Virus record (IMG/VR): IMGVR_UViG_3300043438_001031
Location: 1 to 30,174 of that record
Length of the DNA: 30,174 bases
Source: a virus
Reading direction: 5' to 3' (one strand)
Shown piece after piece: positions 22,231 through 30,174 of this stretch (positions are counted from its first letter, which is position 1; the number at the start of each line of letters is the position of its first letter). Position numbers and translations under genes: made by a program. The notes beneath the pieces are model-generated. The model was not told the origin of the DNA. It made no database searches and saw only the letters and a program-made list of their open reading frames with translations.

Positions 22231-23150
22231 TGCCTTTAGGATTTACTACGCTTCGCAACGAGGCTTTGAAATTACTCAATGAAACAAATACATCGGTAGT
22301 CGGAGAACTAGCTACAGGCGTAGGTCAAGGATTTATTTCTGCAACTATCACCCTTGGCAACGCTATCATTGTTGCTAACAACAACTTCTCCGCAGGAGAT
22401 CAAATAAAGTTTCTAGCGTCAACTGTCACAAACGTTGTGGCTGGAACGATATATACAGTATCAGCAACAAATCTATCTGCGTCACAGTTTCAAATTGTAG
22501 GTGTAACACCAAGTGGTGGAACAGGCGGAACATTTACTGTTGTGTCCGCTGCTGTATTTAGTGACAGCACGATACTTGATTACATCAATGAAGCCGCAGC
22601 AGATATGTGTCGCACATGTTGTTTTGAGCAATTAACATACACAGCTCCGGGTACTACTTCTTCTCGTGTAACTAATATCTCTAGTACAAGAATATGGTTT
22701 CCAATGCATGTTGGTTACCTGACTTACAATTTAATTCACTGTGGAGAAATGGAGTTACGATCCTACGATTTGAACTACCATTCTATATTTGGTGTTCCAA
22801 AGTATTGGTACAAATCAGGACAATACAACGTGGGTATTTACCCTGTTCAATCGTCTCCAATTACTCTAATCATTACTGGTGCAGCTATACCAGTACCAAT
22901 TGCTACGGCAACTATTGCGACGGATACATATAGTTTTATTCCTGATGACATAATGCTTAAAACTATTCCTGCGTATGTAGCCGGAAAATTAGCAATGAAA
23001 AACTTTGACGATCCATCTCTTGTTGGGCGATCTTTCTGGAAAGATTGGTACGACAATAATAGAATGTTGTTGTGGGCACAACTTGACAATAGCTTAAAAG
23101 CTTCCGGCGGACCTTTTGCAATACCTCCAGTACCACAGGCAAGTAAATGA
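22230..23150 (+). CDS. Second connector/adaptor-like protein with inserted beta domain, 306 aa
   Basis: An N-terminal helix (TTLRNEALKLLNETN, 6-20) continues logically into FSDSTILDYINEAAADMCR (110-128), which is the usual adaptor sequence. Between them about 85 residues (FISATITLGNAIIVANNNFS, DQIKFLASTVTNVVAGTIYT, SASQFQIVG) form an extra beta-rich module. The rest has strands and a C-terminal helical region (LVGRSFWKDWYDNNRMLLWA). AGGAGG lies six bases upstream. It probably joins portal and tail; the insert may face outwards. Confidence 0.68.
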   Translation: MPLGFTTLRNEALKLLNETNTSVVGELATGVGQGFISATITLGNAIIVANNNFSAGDQIKFLASTVTNVVAGTIYTVSATNLSASQFQIVGVTPSGGTGGTFTVVSAAVFSDSTILDYINEAAADMCRTCCFEQLTYTAPGTTSSRVTNISSTRIWFPMHVGYLTYNLIHCGEMELRSYDLNYHSIFGVPKYWYKSGQYNVGIYPVQSSPITLIITGAAIPVPIATATIATDTYSFIPDDIMLKTIPAYVAGKLAMKNFDDPSLVGRSFWKDWYDNNRMLLWAQLDNSLKASGGPFAIPPVPQASK

Positions 23151-23443
23151 AAATAGCTTACGGTAGATTAGTCTTAATCATATTAGCTGCATTTATGGCA
23201 AGTGCAGCTCCTGAGTTTGACGCCTCTTGGAAGGCACAGCATATTGCCGATAATGCTACATTTGGTACGGTGACTCGCGCTCTATTTTTATCTGGCATTG
23301 AAGGCCTACGTGCTGGTATACCTGCAATGGTTACTGCGTTGATTGCATTCTTTATGAGACAAGACAGTAACTTGCCTGTGTTTTCAACACGATTACCGGA
23401 GGTTACCAAGATCAGTGAAACGACGAGGGACATCGATGGATAG
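23147..23443 (+). CDS. Small membrane protein, holin candidate, 98 aa
   Basis: Two hydrophobic stretches are visible: LVLIILAAFMASAA at about 8-21, which may also be a signal anchor, and AGIPAMVTALIAFFMR at about 57-72. The C-terminus is short and polar. Two membrane helices and about 100 residues fit class II holins, which make the lesions that release lysis enzymes, but no endolysin gene was found near it. It overlaps the previous stop (ATGA) and the next gene by eight bases. Confidence 0.6.
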   Translation: MKIAYGRLVLIILAAFMASAAPEFDASWKAQHIADNATFGTVTRALFLSGIEGLRAGIPAMVTALIAFFMRQDSNLPVFSTRLPEVTKISETTRDIDG

Positions 23444-23714
23444 AGATCAGCTGATTGCAGGAGCCATTGGTGCAGTTGCTGGCACTGACTGGTGGGACAA
23501 AACCAAAGTGAAAAACTTTTGGCATGGTCTAGCCGGTGTAGTTGTCGGCACGATATCTGCTGTTTATCTCACACCACTTATTGCTAAACAATTCCAATGG
23601 ACAACACCTGAGCAGGTAGTAGGTGTAGCATTTGCTGTTGGAACACTAGGACTACGATCAGTTCAATTGGTAAATGCAATGGCTGAAAAAATTGTAAAGA
23701 AGCTAGGTGAATAA
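23436..23714 (+). CDS. Small membrane protein, holin-like, 92 aa
   Basis: The start MDRDQLIAGAIG is chosen because GAGGGA lies upstream; a longer frame begins seven codons earlier without support. Hydrophobic segments lie at about 6-17 (LIAGAIGAVAG), 31-49 (LAGVVVGTISAVYLTPLIA) and 62-76 (VVGVAFAVGTLGLRS), and the end is basic (MAEKIVKKLGE). It resembles short phage holins with two or three membrane helices and a charged tail. With the gene before it, it could form a holin/antiholin pair; this is inference. Confidence 0.62.
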   Translation: MDRDQLIAGAIGAVAGTDWWDKTKVKNFWHGLAGVVVGTISAVYLTPLIAKQFQWTTPEQVVGVAFAVGTLGLRSVQLVNAMAEKIVKKLGE

Positions 23715-23715
23715 C

Positions 23716-23898
23716 ATGTCTTGGCTAAGCAAATTTGTAAAGAAAATCGCTAACGTCCCTGAAGTCAAAGTGCCTTTTGGTGAGGCATTGGTATTGCGTC
23801 AGATTGCTGACAACCTAGACTTTATGAGTACGTCAGATCTTGAGATGCTACGTGATCTTACGTTGGTTGCTATCGCAAATAGGAAGGTGAAGAAGTGA
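23716..23898 (+). CDS. Hypothetical small protein, 60 aa
   Basis: The ATG at 23716 (MSWLSKFVKKIANVPEV) starts one base after the previous stop; a GTG at 23707 is an alternative. The N-terminus is a short amphipathic basic helix, and the rest is helical (EALVLRQIADNLDFMSTSDLEML). No membrane helix and no known motif. It sits between the membrane proteins and the fibre cassette. Function unknown. Confidence 0.6.
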   Translation: MSWLSKFVKKIANVPEVKVPFGEALVLRQIADNLDFMSTSDLEMLRDLTLVAIANRKVKK

Positions 23899-24122
23899 AT
23901 TTTCAAAACTTTCGCATTGAGCAGGTAACCTCACCAACTCCAGATTGGATTGTTTATGGTGATTTCTATTCATTTGATGGCGTTAAACTTGGAGACTTTG
24001 GGGTTAATGGAACATCTGTGTTCCAGTGGTTTCCACAACAGTCCTATGAGTTTCAATTTAACCTTGTTATGCAGTTTGTTCCATTAATGGCTGCTGAGAT
24101 TGCGGAGGATACAAATAACTAA
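23895..24122 (+). CDS. Small protein of the fibre cassette, first copy, 75 aa
   Basis: The GTG start overlaps the previous stop (GTGA) with AGGTGAAGA upstream. The protein is a diverged paralogue of that at 25735: both share VTSPxPDWI, a central D-x-x-G-x-x-L-x-x-FGVxGTSV, then W-x-x-QQ and EFQ, and a hydrophobic C-terminal helix. It overlaps the first beta-helix gene by one base (TAATG). A fibre-associated or chaperone role is suggested by the conserved pairing with a beta-helix gene; it is not proven. Confidence 0.68.
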   Translation: MNFQNFRIEQVTSPTPDWIVYGDFYSFDGVKLGDFGVNGTSVFQWFPQQSYEFQFNLVMQFVPLMAAEIAEDTNN

Positions 24123-25738
24123 TGGCAACCGCATACGTTAGCCCTGTTGGTTCAGCAGCTTATCCCGGCACTGTTGGCGCTCCTACATCCTTAACTACAG
24201 CGTTATCTTCCGCTGGTGTTGGAGATACTGTTTACTTGGCTCCCGGTAATTACCGTGGCACGTTTACAGTTGGTGTTTCGGGTACAGCGGGTAGTACTAT
24301 TCAATTTATTGGAGACCCTTTAGCGAGTCAAGCAATTGGAGGGATAACGGCTGGTGTTGTTAGAATTACCAACTATATTAGTGATACCGTGTATCCAACT
24401 ATTGCAACACTTTTAACAGCAACAAGTCGTTCGTATTTTTCGTTTGCAAATATTTATTTTGAAAGTCATCACAACAGCGCAGGAATTTTAGGGTCTTTGG
24501 TAACTTGTACAAATTGGTCATTTGAAAAATGTATATTTGTAAGTAATTACAGCCAAGGATTTTCAATCACGACAACTGCAAATGTTGCCTTAAATGCAAG
24601 TTTTACAAAATGCATATTCTATATTTCAGCATACGCAACGGCATTAAACTGCCCTAATCATGCAAGTTCGTACAGTCTTAATTTTAATATGGTCAACTGT
24701 ACATCAAATTTTTCTTTAGTTTTGAGTTACGCTGGTACTCCGGGTACTAGTACAAACGCTGGCGGCATTACTATTTACAACTGTTACAGTCAGGCTGGAA
24801 CTTGTGTGCAGTTATATCAAAGCACCACCACGCACCCTTCTTACGTTTACAACTCACTTTTAATAAGTAACGGAAATGCACTTATTTCAAGTACTTCTGG
24901 TGCTCTTATTGAAAACTACAATGTAGTTAGGGGCGGCACGTTTGCAATAACCGCTGGTGCTAACAGTTCTTACATTGGTATTGTCGGACTTGATTACGGT
25001 TATAGCGCAATAGTTGGATTACCTGCGCCTTCTATAAATGGCCCATATATCGGTTCTCGTTTACTTGGAGCAGGTACAGCAATAGGCGCACCGGCAACAG
25101 ACGCAGACGGAGTAGCGTGGTATCAATCCCTACTCGGTATAGGTGCTTATACTTATGCGGGACGTAACAATGTCATTACATTTCCGGTTACACCAACACC
25201 GAATACAATCACAATCGCTTCCGGTAGCACATCTCAAAGTATTGAAATATATCTTGGCGCAACGGGTCTTACAGTTTCTACAAGTGGCCTATCAGCTTAC
25301 TACAACCGTACACGCACAGCCGCTATTAACATACCGTTGATAACGCGCACAATTTCTCAAGCGTGGACGGCTGGAGGGCTTGCCGAGGTAGATGCTGTCA
25401 ATATGCCGGGAATCTATAGATTTGACATTCCGAATGACGCATTGAACGCTGGCGCTGATGATGTCACAGTTGTTGTGAAAGGTTTATCAACTACTGTTGG
25501 CGCAGTGGTTACTATTAGATTACAGTCTGTTGTTAACGACATTCTAAGCGCAGACCTTGGCAGCGGTACTAACGCTGGTACGTTGAACGAGCGTACTGTA
25601 CGTTCTGCATTGCGATCTCTCCGTAATAAAGTAGCCGTAGCAAGTGGCACAATGACCGTATACAAGGAGAACGATGCAGACACGGCATGGACTGGATCGT
25701 TGTCTAATACTTCTGATGTAACGGTAGATCCTTCATGA
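24122..25738 (+). CDS. Beta-helix tail fibre/spike protein with C-terminal modules, 538 aa
   Basis: Residues 1 to about 340 show the repeated short strands, Asn and Cys ladders and N-terminal PGTVGAPTSLTTALSSAG...VYLAPGNYRG region of right-handed parallel beta-helix proteins. Residues about 350-465 form a beta-sandwich (SIEIYLGATGLTV, AEVDAVNMPGIYRFDIPNDA). The last 60 residues (RTVRSALRSLRNKVAVASGT, TVYKENDADTAW) recur in the protein at 27104. Such proteins bind or degrade host surface sugars; no catalytic residues could be assigned. It overlaps the next gene as ATGA. Confidence 0.75.
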   Translation: MATAYVSPVGSAAYPGTVGAPTSLTTALSSAGVGDTVYLAPGNYRGTFTVGVSGTAGSTIQFIGDPLASQAIGGITAGVVRITNYISDTVYPTIATLLTATSRSYFSFANIYFESHHNSAGILGSLVTCTNWSFEKCIFVSNYSQGFSITTTANVALNASFTKCIFYISAYATALNCPNHASSYSLNFNMVNCTSNFSLVLSYAGTPGTSTNAGGITIYNCYSQAGTCVQLYQSTTTHPSYVYNSLLISNGNALISSTSGALIENYNVVRGGTFAITAGANSSYIGIVGLDYGYSAIVGLPAPSINGPYIGSRLLGAGTAIGAPATDADGVAWYQSLLGIGAYTYAGRNNVITFPVTPTPNTITIASGSTSQSIEIYLGATGLTVSTSGLSAYYNRTRTAAINIPLITRTISQAWTAGGLAEVDAVNMPGIYRFDIPNDALNAGADDVTVVVKGLSTTVGAVVTIRLQSVVNDILSADLGSGTNAGTLNERTVRSALRSLRNKVAVASGTMTVYKENDADTAWTGSLSNTSDVTVDPS

Positions 25739-25971
25739 ATATAGTCAACCTAACCTTTACTCGTGTAACATCTCCAATTCCCGACTGGATAATCAAAGCC
25801 GATATTACGGATGATGCTGGTAATGTGCTTAGTACATTTGGGGTAGATGGAACATCAGTTAATACGTGGTGGAACCAGCAACCTGACGAGTTTCAACGTG
25901 AATACGTCTATCAGTTTATGTCTGTCATAGCGACACAGTTGGTAATAGACAGTCAGTCGGTAAATGAATAA
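25735..25971 (+). CDS. Small protein of the fibre cassette, second copy, 78 aa
   Basis: This is the paralogue of the protein at 23895. Shared positions include RVTSPIPDWI, DDAGNVLSTFGVDGTSV, NTWWNQQPDEFQ and a C-terminal QF-x-x-x-x-A-T/A-x-L region. Both copies are followed by a one-base overlap into a beta-helix gene. The two DNA sequences differ widely, so the duplication is old or came by recombination with a related phage. Confidence 0.7.
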   Translation: MNIVNLTFTRVTSPIPDWIIKADITDDAGNVLSTFGVDGTSVNTWWNQQPDEFQREYVYQFMSVIATQLVIDSQSVNE

Positions 25972-27104
25972 TGGCTACCTATTACGTTAAAACTACTGGT
26001 TCAAATGGAGCGGCTGGTACATCTACTGGTACAGCGTGGGCAACTATTACATATGCTCTAGGTGCAACCTCTGGATTTGCATCTGGTGATACGTTGTGGG
26101 TAGCCGCTGGTGTCTATAGAGAAGTCTGTACTGTTGGTATGACTAATCCAACTGCAACAACTTACATCAAGGGTGATACAGACGGAGCCATTTTTGGTAC
26201 TGCTGGTGAATGCCGTATTACTGGTTTTACTACTAACGATGACACGACTGGTAGTGCTAGTGCGGCAATGGCAGTTACGTCAAAAAACTACTTGTACTTC
26301 CAGAATCTTAAATTTGAGGGTGCGGCAGGTAGTGGTTTTACGTCTGCAAGTTCAACAAACCTTACTTTAGACAAGTGTATTTGTACGACCACTGGTAGTA
26401 GTCACGGAATCCGTATTGATATTTCCGCTAACGTAACAGCCAATCACTTAGTTAAAAACTGCTTTATTATAGGACGCTCTAACGTATTCCAGATAGTTGG
26501 CAATGCTCCATCGTCTGGCAATCAAGATATGGGCATGACTATAGAGAACTGTTTTATTGTGACCAGTATTGGTAACTGTATTTTCTTTACTACTGGTTCT
26601 GGAACAGGAACCTTAAGTGGGGTAAAAGTTACAAACTGTACTACCCTAGGTGGCACAGGTGGGATATTCATAAACACTGCGCTCTATCGGTCATCAACTG
26701 CTTCAGTCACAGTCCGAAACTGTTTGTTGCTTGCTCACACTAACTCACTGGTAGCCAACGTGTCTGGGCAAATGGATGAAAACTACTGTCGCTTTGTGAC
26801 CTTTGCAACTCAAAGGACGCTTGTTACTAACACACTCGGAAATGACATTTCAAATGGTGTATATGGTCTAGACTTTACCGGTGGTTTTATAACCGGTGCG
26901 GCTAGGAATCTATTCCTTATGCCAAATATAAGCGGTGTTGTAAGTGGTGATGGAACGGCTACAGGCGCACCAGCGACTGATATTTATGGTTACACTAGAC
27001 CTAGTCCTCCATCGGTTGGTGCGGCAGAAGCAAATCCATTGCCCACTGCTGGTGGCGGAACGACTACAGAGCCTAGAGTAGGACTGAATGCAGGGCTAAA
27101 CTAA
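25971..27104 (+). CDS. Second beta-helix tail fibre/spike protein, 377 aa
   Basis: The N-terminus (MATYYVKTTGSNGAAGTSTG, TLWVAAGVYREVCTVG) parallels that of the protein at 24122. The central part has repeated turns with Asn, Thr and Cys (NLTLDKCICTTTGSSHGIRI, VTNCTTLGG) typical of a right-handed beta-helix. It ends with GAPATDIYGYTRPSPPSVGA, the usual close of such repeats, and lacks the sandwich and C-terminal modules of the first copy. It may form part of a branched or mixed receptor-binding complex. No catalytic site could be assigned. Confidence 0.75.
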   Translation: MATYYVKTTGSNGAAGTSTGTAWATITYALGATSGFASGDTLWVAAGVYREVCTVGMTNPTATTYIKGDTDGAIFGTAGECRITGFTTNDDTTGSASAAMAVTSKNYLYFQNLKFEGAAGSGFTSASSTNLTLDKCICTTTGSSHGIRIDISANVTANHLVKNCFIIGRSNVFQIVGNAPSSGNQDMGMTIENCFIVTSIGNCIFFTTGSGTGTLSGVKVTNCTTLGGTGGIFINTALYRSSTASVTVRNCLLLAHTNSLVANVSGQMDENYCRFVTFATQRTLVTNTLGNDISNGVYGLDFTGGFITGAARNLFLMPNISGVVSGDGTATGAPATDIYGYTRPSPPSVGAAEANPLPTAGGGTTTEPRVGLNAGLN

Positions 27105-28006
27105 TGTTTCAATTTACACAAAATGAATCTACTGCGAGTCGCAGACGAATCTATTTCTATGCAGTTGATGCAACAGATGGATACACGGCTGTAACTACCG
27201 GTCTAGGGGTAAGTGGGTCTACAACTGTAGAAATTTTTAAAAATGGTGTTGTACCCGGCAGTACTCCTATAAGTCCAACATTTACACACGTTAATAGAGG
27301 TCTTTGGTTTTACGAAATGATAGTAGGACACCTAGATACAGTAGGTGTTTTAAATGTTACTATTTCTGATGCATTAATTAGAACACTACAACTTGTTGGT
27401 TATGTGTATGCTGGAGACCCACTCGCATCCAGTAGTATTACAGCGGCGGATGTGTGGTCATATGGAACTCGTGACTTGACGGGTTCTGTTGCCGTAGCCA
27501 GTATTGCAACTAATGCTATTACTGCGGCATCGATTACTGATGGAGTTATTGCTAGTGAAGTGTGGAATGCGTTGCTTGCTTCTTACACAACAGCAAACAC
27601 CTTTGGTGCAAGAACTATTAGAGCAAAATCAACATCGCCATCTAATGAAACATTTATAACAGGTTCAAATCACATTGCAGCTGATATACATGAACTGCAA
27701 CCGGGCGTTATCATTGCTGCTGATTTTGCGGCAGGTGCTATTAATGCAAATGCGCTAGCTACTGACGCGGTTGAAGAAATAGCCGATGCTATACTTAAAC
27801 GTAATCTTGATAGTTCTGGAAATGAAGTATCTACTACATCCAGTGGGCGGACAGTTCGTAATGCGTTGCGCATTTTACGCAACAAGGTAGATGCGTCAGG
27901 TGGCACACAAGTTGATGTGTACAATGAAGCTGATACTACAATAATTTGGTCACAGCCAATTACAACTAGCATTACTGCAGATCCAATTGTGAAGGTAGGA
28001 ACATAG
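27104..28006 (+). CDS. Tail fibre-like protein with shared C-terminal module, 300 aa
   Basis: The first ~105 residues form a beta-sandwich (RRRIYFYAVDATDGYTAV, VNRGLWFYEMIVGHLDTVG) of the kind found in phage baseplate or fibre proteins and in the middle of the protein at 24122. A helical linker follows (AADVWSYGTRDLTGS, GVIASEVWNALLASY). The last ~60 residues (GRTVRNALRILRNKVDASGG, VYNEADTTIIWS) match the end of the first beta-helix protein. The gene thus carries the parts the second beta-helix lacks. The start overlaps the previous stop (TAATG). Confidence 0.7.
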   Translation: MFQFTQNESTASRRRIYFYAVDATDGYTAVTTGLGVSGSTTVEIFKNGVVPGSTPISPTFTHVNRGLWFYEMIVGHLDTVGVLNVTISDALIRTLQLVGYVYAGDPLASSSITAADVWSYGTRDLTGSVAVASIATNAITAASITDGVIASEVWNALLASYTTANTFGARTIRAKSTSPSNETFITGSNHIAADIHELQPGVIIAADFAAGAINANALATDAVEEIADAILKRNLDSSGNEVSTTSSGRTVRNALRILRNKVDASGGTQVDVYNEADTTIIWSQPITTSITADPIVKVGT

Positions 28007-28008
28007 TC

Positions 28009-28491
28009 ATGGCAACAACAACAGCGTTTACAAATGCAACTGAAGCAAATCTGATTAATCATTTATTGCGTGGAACTACATTTGCAGCAAGCGGTGGAGC
28101 TGCAGGTCAATTGTACTTAGCATTAATGTCAAACGTAACATCCGATGCTGCTTTGGCTGAAATCGCATCAGGCACTGGTGGTTACACAACAAATAGAATT
28201 GCTATTGGTACAACTCCAGCACAGGTTTTTGGAGTTGGTGGAGCAAATACTGCAGCAAGCACAGCAACTCCCGGACCATTGACTAATATCCCAGCTGTTT
28301 CTTTTACTGCCACCGGAGCAATTACTATTGCAGGTATCGCTGTTTGCAATGCTCAAGCAATTAGCGCCACAGCCAGCACAGATGCATCTATTTTATTTTA
28401 CGGTGATATTACAGGTGGGCCAGTGACTCTTGGAGCTGGTCAAACAATCACGTTTCCAAATAATACAGGCATTAGTATTACCCTAGACTAA
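28009..28491 (+). CDS. Phage fibre-like structural protein, 160 aa
   Basis: The protein follows a pattern I know from many phages: a start like ANLINHLLRGTTF, then LYLALMS, a GGYTTNRIAI strand, a central PAVSFTATGAITIAGIAV and ILFYGDITGGPVTLGAGQTI near the end, closing in ITLD. These are annotated as tail fibre or minor virion proteins; the function is not defined. AGGTAGGA lies upstream of the ATG. It overlaps the next gene by one base. Confidence 0.72.
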   Translation: MATTTAFTNATEANLINHLLRGTTFAASGGAAGQLYLALMSNVTSDAALAEIASGTGGYTTNRIAIGTTPAQVFGVGGANTAASTATPGPLTNIPAVSFTATGAITIAGIAVCNAQAISATASTDASILFYGDITGGPVTLGAGQTITFPNNTGISITLD

Positions 28492-29273
28492 TGGCACTAC
28501 CACTTGGTGCTGGTTATATAACAGCGATATTTATAGCCGCAAGACTTGCAGCACCACCTCCTCCCGGTGGTGACAAATCAGCAAGCCTTAGTGCTTTTGC
28601 TACTCTATCTTCAACGCCTACAATATCAGTTAGCAGTGCGCAAACAGCAAAAGCAACAGTAACGACTAACGTTACAAGAACAGCAACTAGTACGCAGTCT
28701 GCATTTGCAACAACATCATCTGTTATCAATTACAATGTGAGTGGATCTATTCTTGCAAAAGCAAGTGTAAGTTCTGTTCTAACATACATATCTTCTTCAA
28801 CATTAAGTGCATTTGCAACATCAGCAGCTTCAGGCATCGTGACTGGTGGGCCTATACCTCCATCTTCAGTCAGCATAACTGCAAGTGCATCTTTTACATC
28901 AAATGCTATATATGCTCATTTATGTGAATGCCCGCCTTGGCGTATTCCGCCAACATTATCTTCTAGTTGGCTGACTAATCAAGTTCAGTGTTCAGGTAGT
29001 CAGGCGGATTTACCGTTTACTTTGCCAGCATTTAGATTGTATGATCTTGCAGAAGTAATATCGAGTAGTGAATATCATCGTGGCAATAGTATAAATTGCA
29101 TAACATCAAACGGACTACCAGCTGATTTACCATATACTTTGCCAATATTTAGAATGTATGCAATTAGTAAATTAATAGGCAGTCGTGGATATTATCGTGA
29201 TGATTCTACTACTTGTACGATGACTAGGGACGGGACACTGGTTAATGCATGGCAACGAAAAGTGTGTGAATAA
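28491..29273 (+). CDS. Ser/Thr-rich protein with C-terminal tandem repeats, 260 aa
   Basis: After a short hydrophobic N-terminus (GYITAIFIAARLAAPPPP) come about 100 residues of Ser/Thr/Ala-rich sequence in which SAFAT appears three times (34, 70, 106). The C-terminal third has two 38-residue repeats: QADLPFTLPAFRLYDLAEVI (171 on) and PADLPYTLPIFRMYAISKLI (210 on), each followed by YxR, a Ser/Thr run and one Cys. Further Cys residues lie at 145 and 147. A disordered stalk carrying a small repeated head would fit a receptor-binding or adhesion role. No family recognised. Confidence 0.68.
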   Translation: MALPLGAGYITAIFIAARLAAPPPPGGDKSASLSAFATLSSTPTISVSSAQTAKATVTTNVTRTATSTQSAFATTSSVINYNVSGSILAKASVSSVLTYISSSTLSAFATSAASGIVTGGPIPPSSVSITASASFTSNAIYAHLCECPPWRIPPTLSSSWLTNQVQCSGSQADLPFTLPAFRLYDLAEVISSSEYHRGNSINCITSNGLPADLPYTLPIFRMYAISKLIGSRGYYRDDSTTCTMTRDGTLVNAWQRKVCE

Positions 29274-30174
29274 TGGCAACTAAACAAGTAACAAATAATC
29301 AACAAGCATTTACATTAGGTGAAAAAGCATTCCTCGGCATTGATACGTTTAATGCTCCAAACAGATTACAGGATGGTTATTTTCAAAACCTACAGAATCT
29401 ATTTGTTTACGGAAATGCTTTACAGCCTCGCAATGGTTGGCAAACATGTTGGTGGTCTGCATCTACAACTAACTACCAGATTGCCAATGCACCTATCTAT
29501 GAAATCACACCGCTTAAATACGCTGGATTTAAAAGCCGTTTAGTATTTACTTGCAACAATAAGTTGTATTACTGGGATCCAACTACGTACGAAACAACTG
29601 GTAGCCAACCTGTTGAGTTACTAGATCGCACAAATGGGAACGTGTCATTTGCATTCCCAGACAGCGAGAACGTGCGCATGATTACGCATGGTAGATACAT
29701 ATACGGCGCAGCTGGTGGATCAAACTCATTGTTCCGTGTGCGCATGAATGGGTCTAGTATTGAAGCGGAGAGCGTACCAGTCCTTGATGATTTTTCCAAC
29801 GTAATTCCTATTGCAACAGCTGTCCCATTGTCAATTGCATCTATTAGTCAATCAAACACGTCTGCTATTGACACGGCATCTTTTGGTAGTGCTCCAGCAA
29901 TTTTAACAAATCAGATTACTAATGGAAATTTTGCAAGCAACACTGCTACTGGGTTTGGGCAATGGAATTACAATACTGGCGACGCTGAGTACATTACAAG
30001 TACTACTAAAACGGTAGGCGGATACACTTACAACGTTTTTAGTATTACTTCTAAAAATCCGAACAACTACATTCTGACAAGAGATGGAACGGTCAGCAAC
30101 TGTATTAAAATTGACCACATACAAGACTTTATCTTTCAAGATATTGATGTACGTGGCAGTAGTATTGTTAAAGA
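29273..30174 (+). CDS. Large virion (tail) protein, cut by the right edge
   Basis: About 300 residues are visible and the frame is open at the end. The start overlaps the previous stop (TAATG). Near the N-terminus NRLQDGYFQNLQNLFVYGNA is followed by LQPRNGWQT and strands such as ITPLKYAGFKSRLVFTCNNK, features shared by long tail or tail-needle-associated proteins of short-tailed environmental phages, which often form beta-propeller-like folds. From about residue 220 a jelly-roll-like segment begins (NGNFASNTATGFGQWNY). Probably a tail component; exact role unknown. Confidence 0.7.
   Translation, partial: MATKQVTNNQQAFTLGEKAFLGIDTFNAPNRLQDGYFQNLQNLFVYGNALQPRNGWQTCWWSASTTNYQIANAPIYEITPLKYAGFKSRLVFTCNNKLYYWDPTTYETTGSQPVELLDRTNGNVSFAFPDSENVRMITHGRYIYGAAGGSNSLFRVRMNGSSIEAESVPVLDDFSNVIPIATAVPLSIASISQSNTSAIDTASFGSAPAILTNQITNGNFASNTATGFGQWNYNTGDAEYITSTTKTVGGYTYNVFSITSKNPNNYILTRDGTVSNCIKIDHIQDFIFQDIDVRGSSIVK

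Noticed and set aside
24122-27104. Recent tandem duplication of the fibre cassette
   Set aside because: The proteins are related but the DNA shows little direct identity by eye, so the event is old or came by exchange with another phage.
1-30174. Integrase, excisionase, attachment site or insertion sequence
   Set aside because: No motif of a tyrosine or serine recombinase or transposase was found, and no terminal inverted repeats with target duplications were seen.

Overview
This window is part of the genome of a tailed double-stranded DNA phage. The packaging, portal, capsid, connector and fibre genes identify it. No tape-measure, tail-tube or sheath gene is visible. The order terminase, portal, scaffold, capsid, two connector-like proteins, then fibres best fits a short-tailed (podovirus-like) virion, although genes outside the window could change that. 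The host cannot be read directly. Base composition is moderate. Several genes start within a few bases of a TATAAT-like box without a Shine-Dalgarno, which is the pattern of leaderless mRNA common in Actinobacteria. With ThyX and a LuxR-type regulator, this makes an actinobacterial (for example freshwater) host a reasonable guess, not a conclusion. No integrase or transposase was seen.

Layout. (1) 1-2677, minus strand: a leftward operon of small genes of unknown function. Three of its gene junctions carry compact tRNA-like hairpins (acceptor-like stem plus T-arm, no anticodon arm). (2) 2678-3314: a non-coding divergent region with a perfect 10-bp inverted repeat, a G-quadruplex motif on the minus strand and tandem GGAG/CTCC hairpins. 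(3) 3276-3587: promoter, tRNA-Asn(GTT), a strongly folded non-coding RNA and an intrinsic terminator. (4) 3602-7033: nucleotide metabolism and replication genes (SNase-like nuclease, tRNA-Leu(TAA), thyX, dUTPase, a DUF3310-like protein, ssb) and a LuxR-type HTH gene on the minus strand. Four start sites here share the palindrome TACC-N3-GGTA fused to a -10 box, which suggests a small regulon. (5) 7081-13820: six little-known proteins, including one of 1353 residues, probably virion-associated. (6) 13813-20552: small and large terminase, a small membrane protein, portal, scaffold and major capsid protein; the capsid gene is broken by an apparent one-base deletion. (7) 20567-30174: a possible decoration protein, two connector-like proteins, two holin candidates, a duplicated small-protein plus beta-helix fibre cassette, further fibre proteins, and a large virion gene cut by the right edge.

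How it works together. The middle genes make dTMP (ThyX), remove dUTP (dUTPase) and protect single-stranded DNA (SSB), and appear to share one control sequence that also lies in front of the HTH regulator. The structural genes on the plus strand are almost all joined by TAATG or ATGA overlaps, so they are probably translated from long shared transcripts. No endolysin was recognised here.
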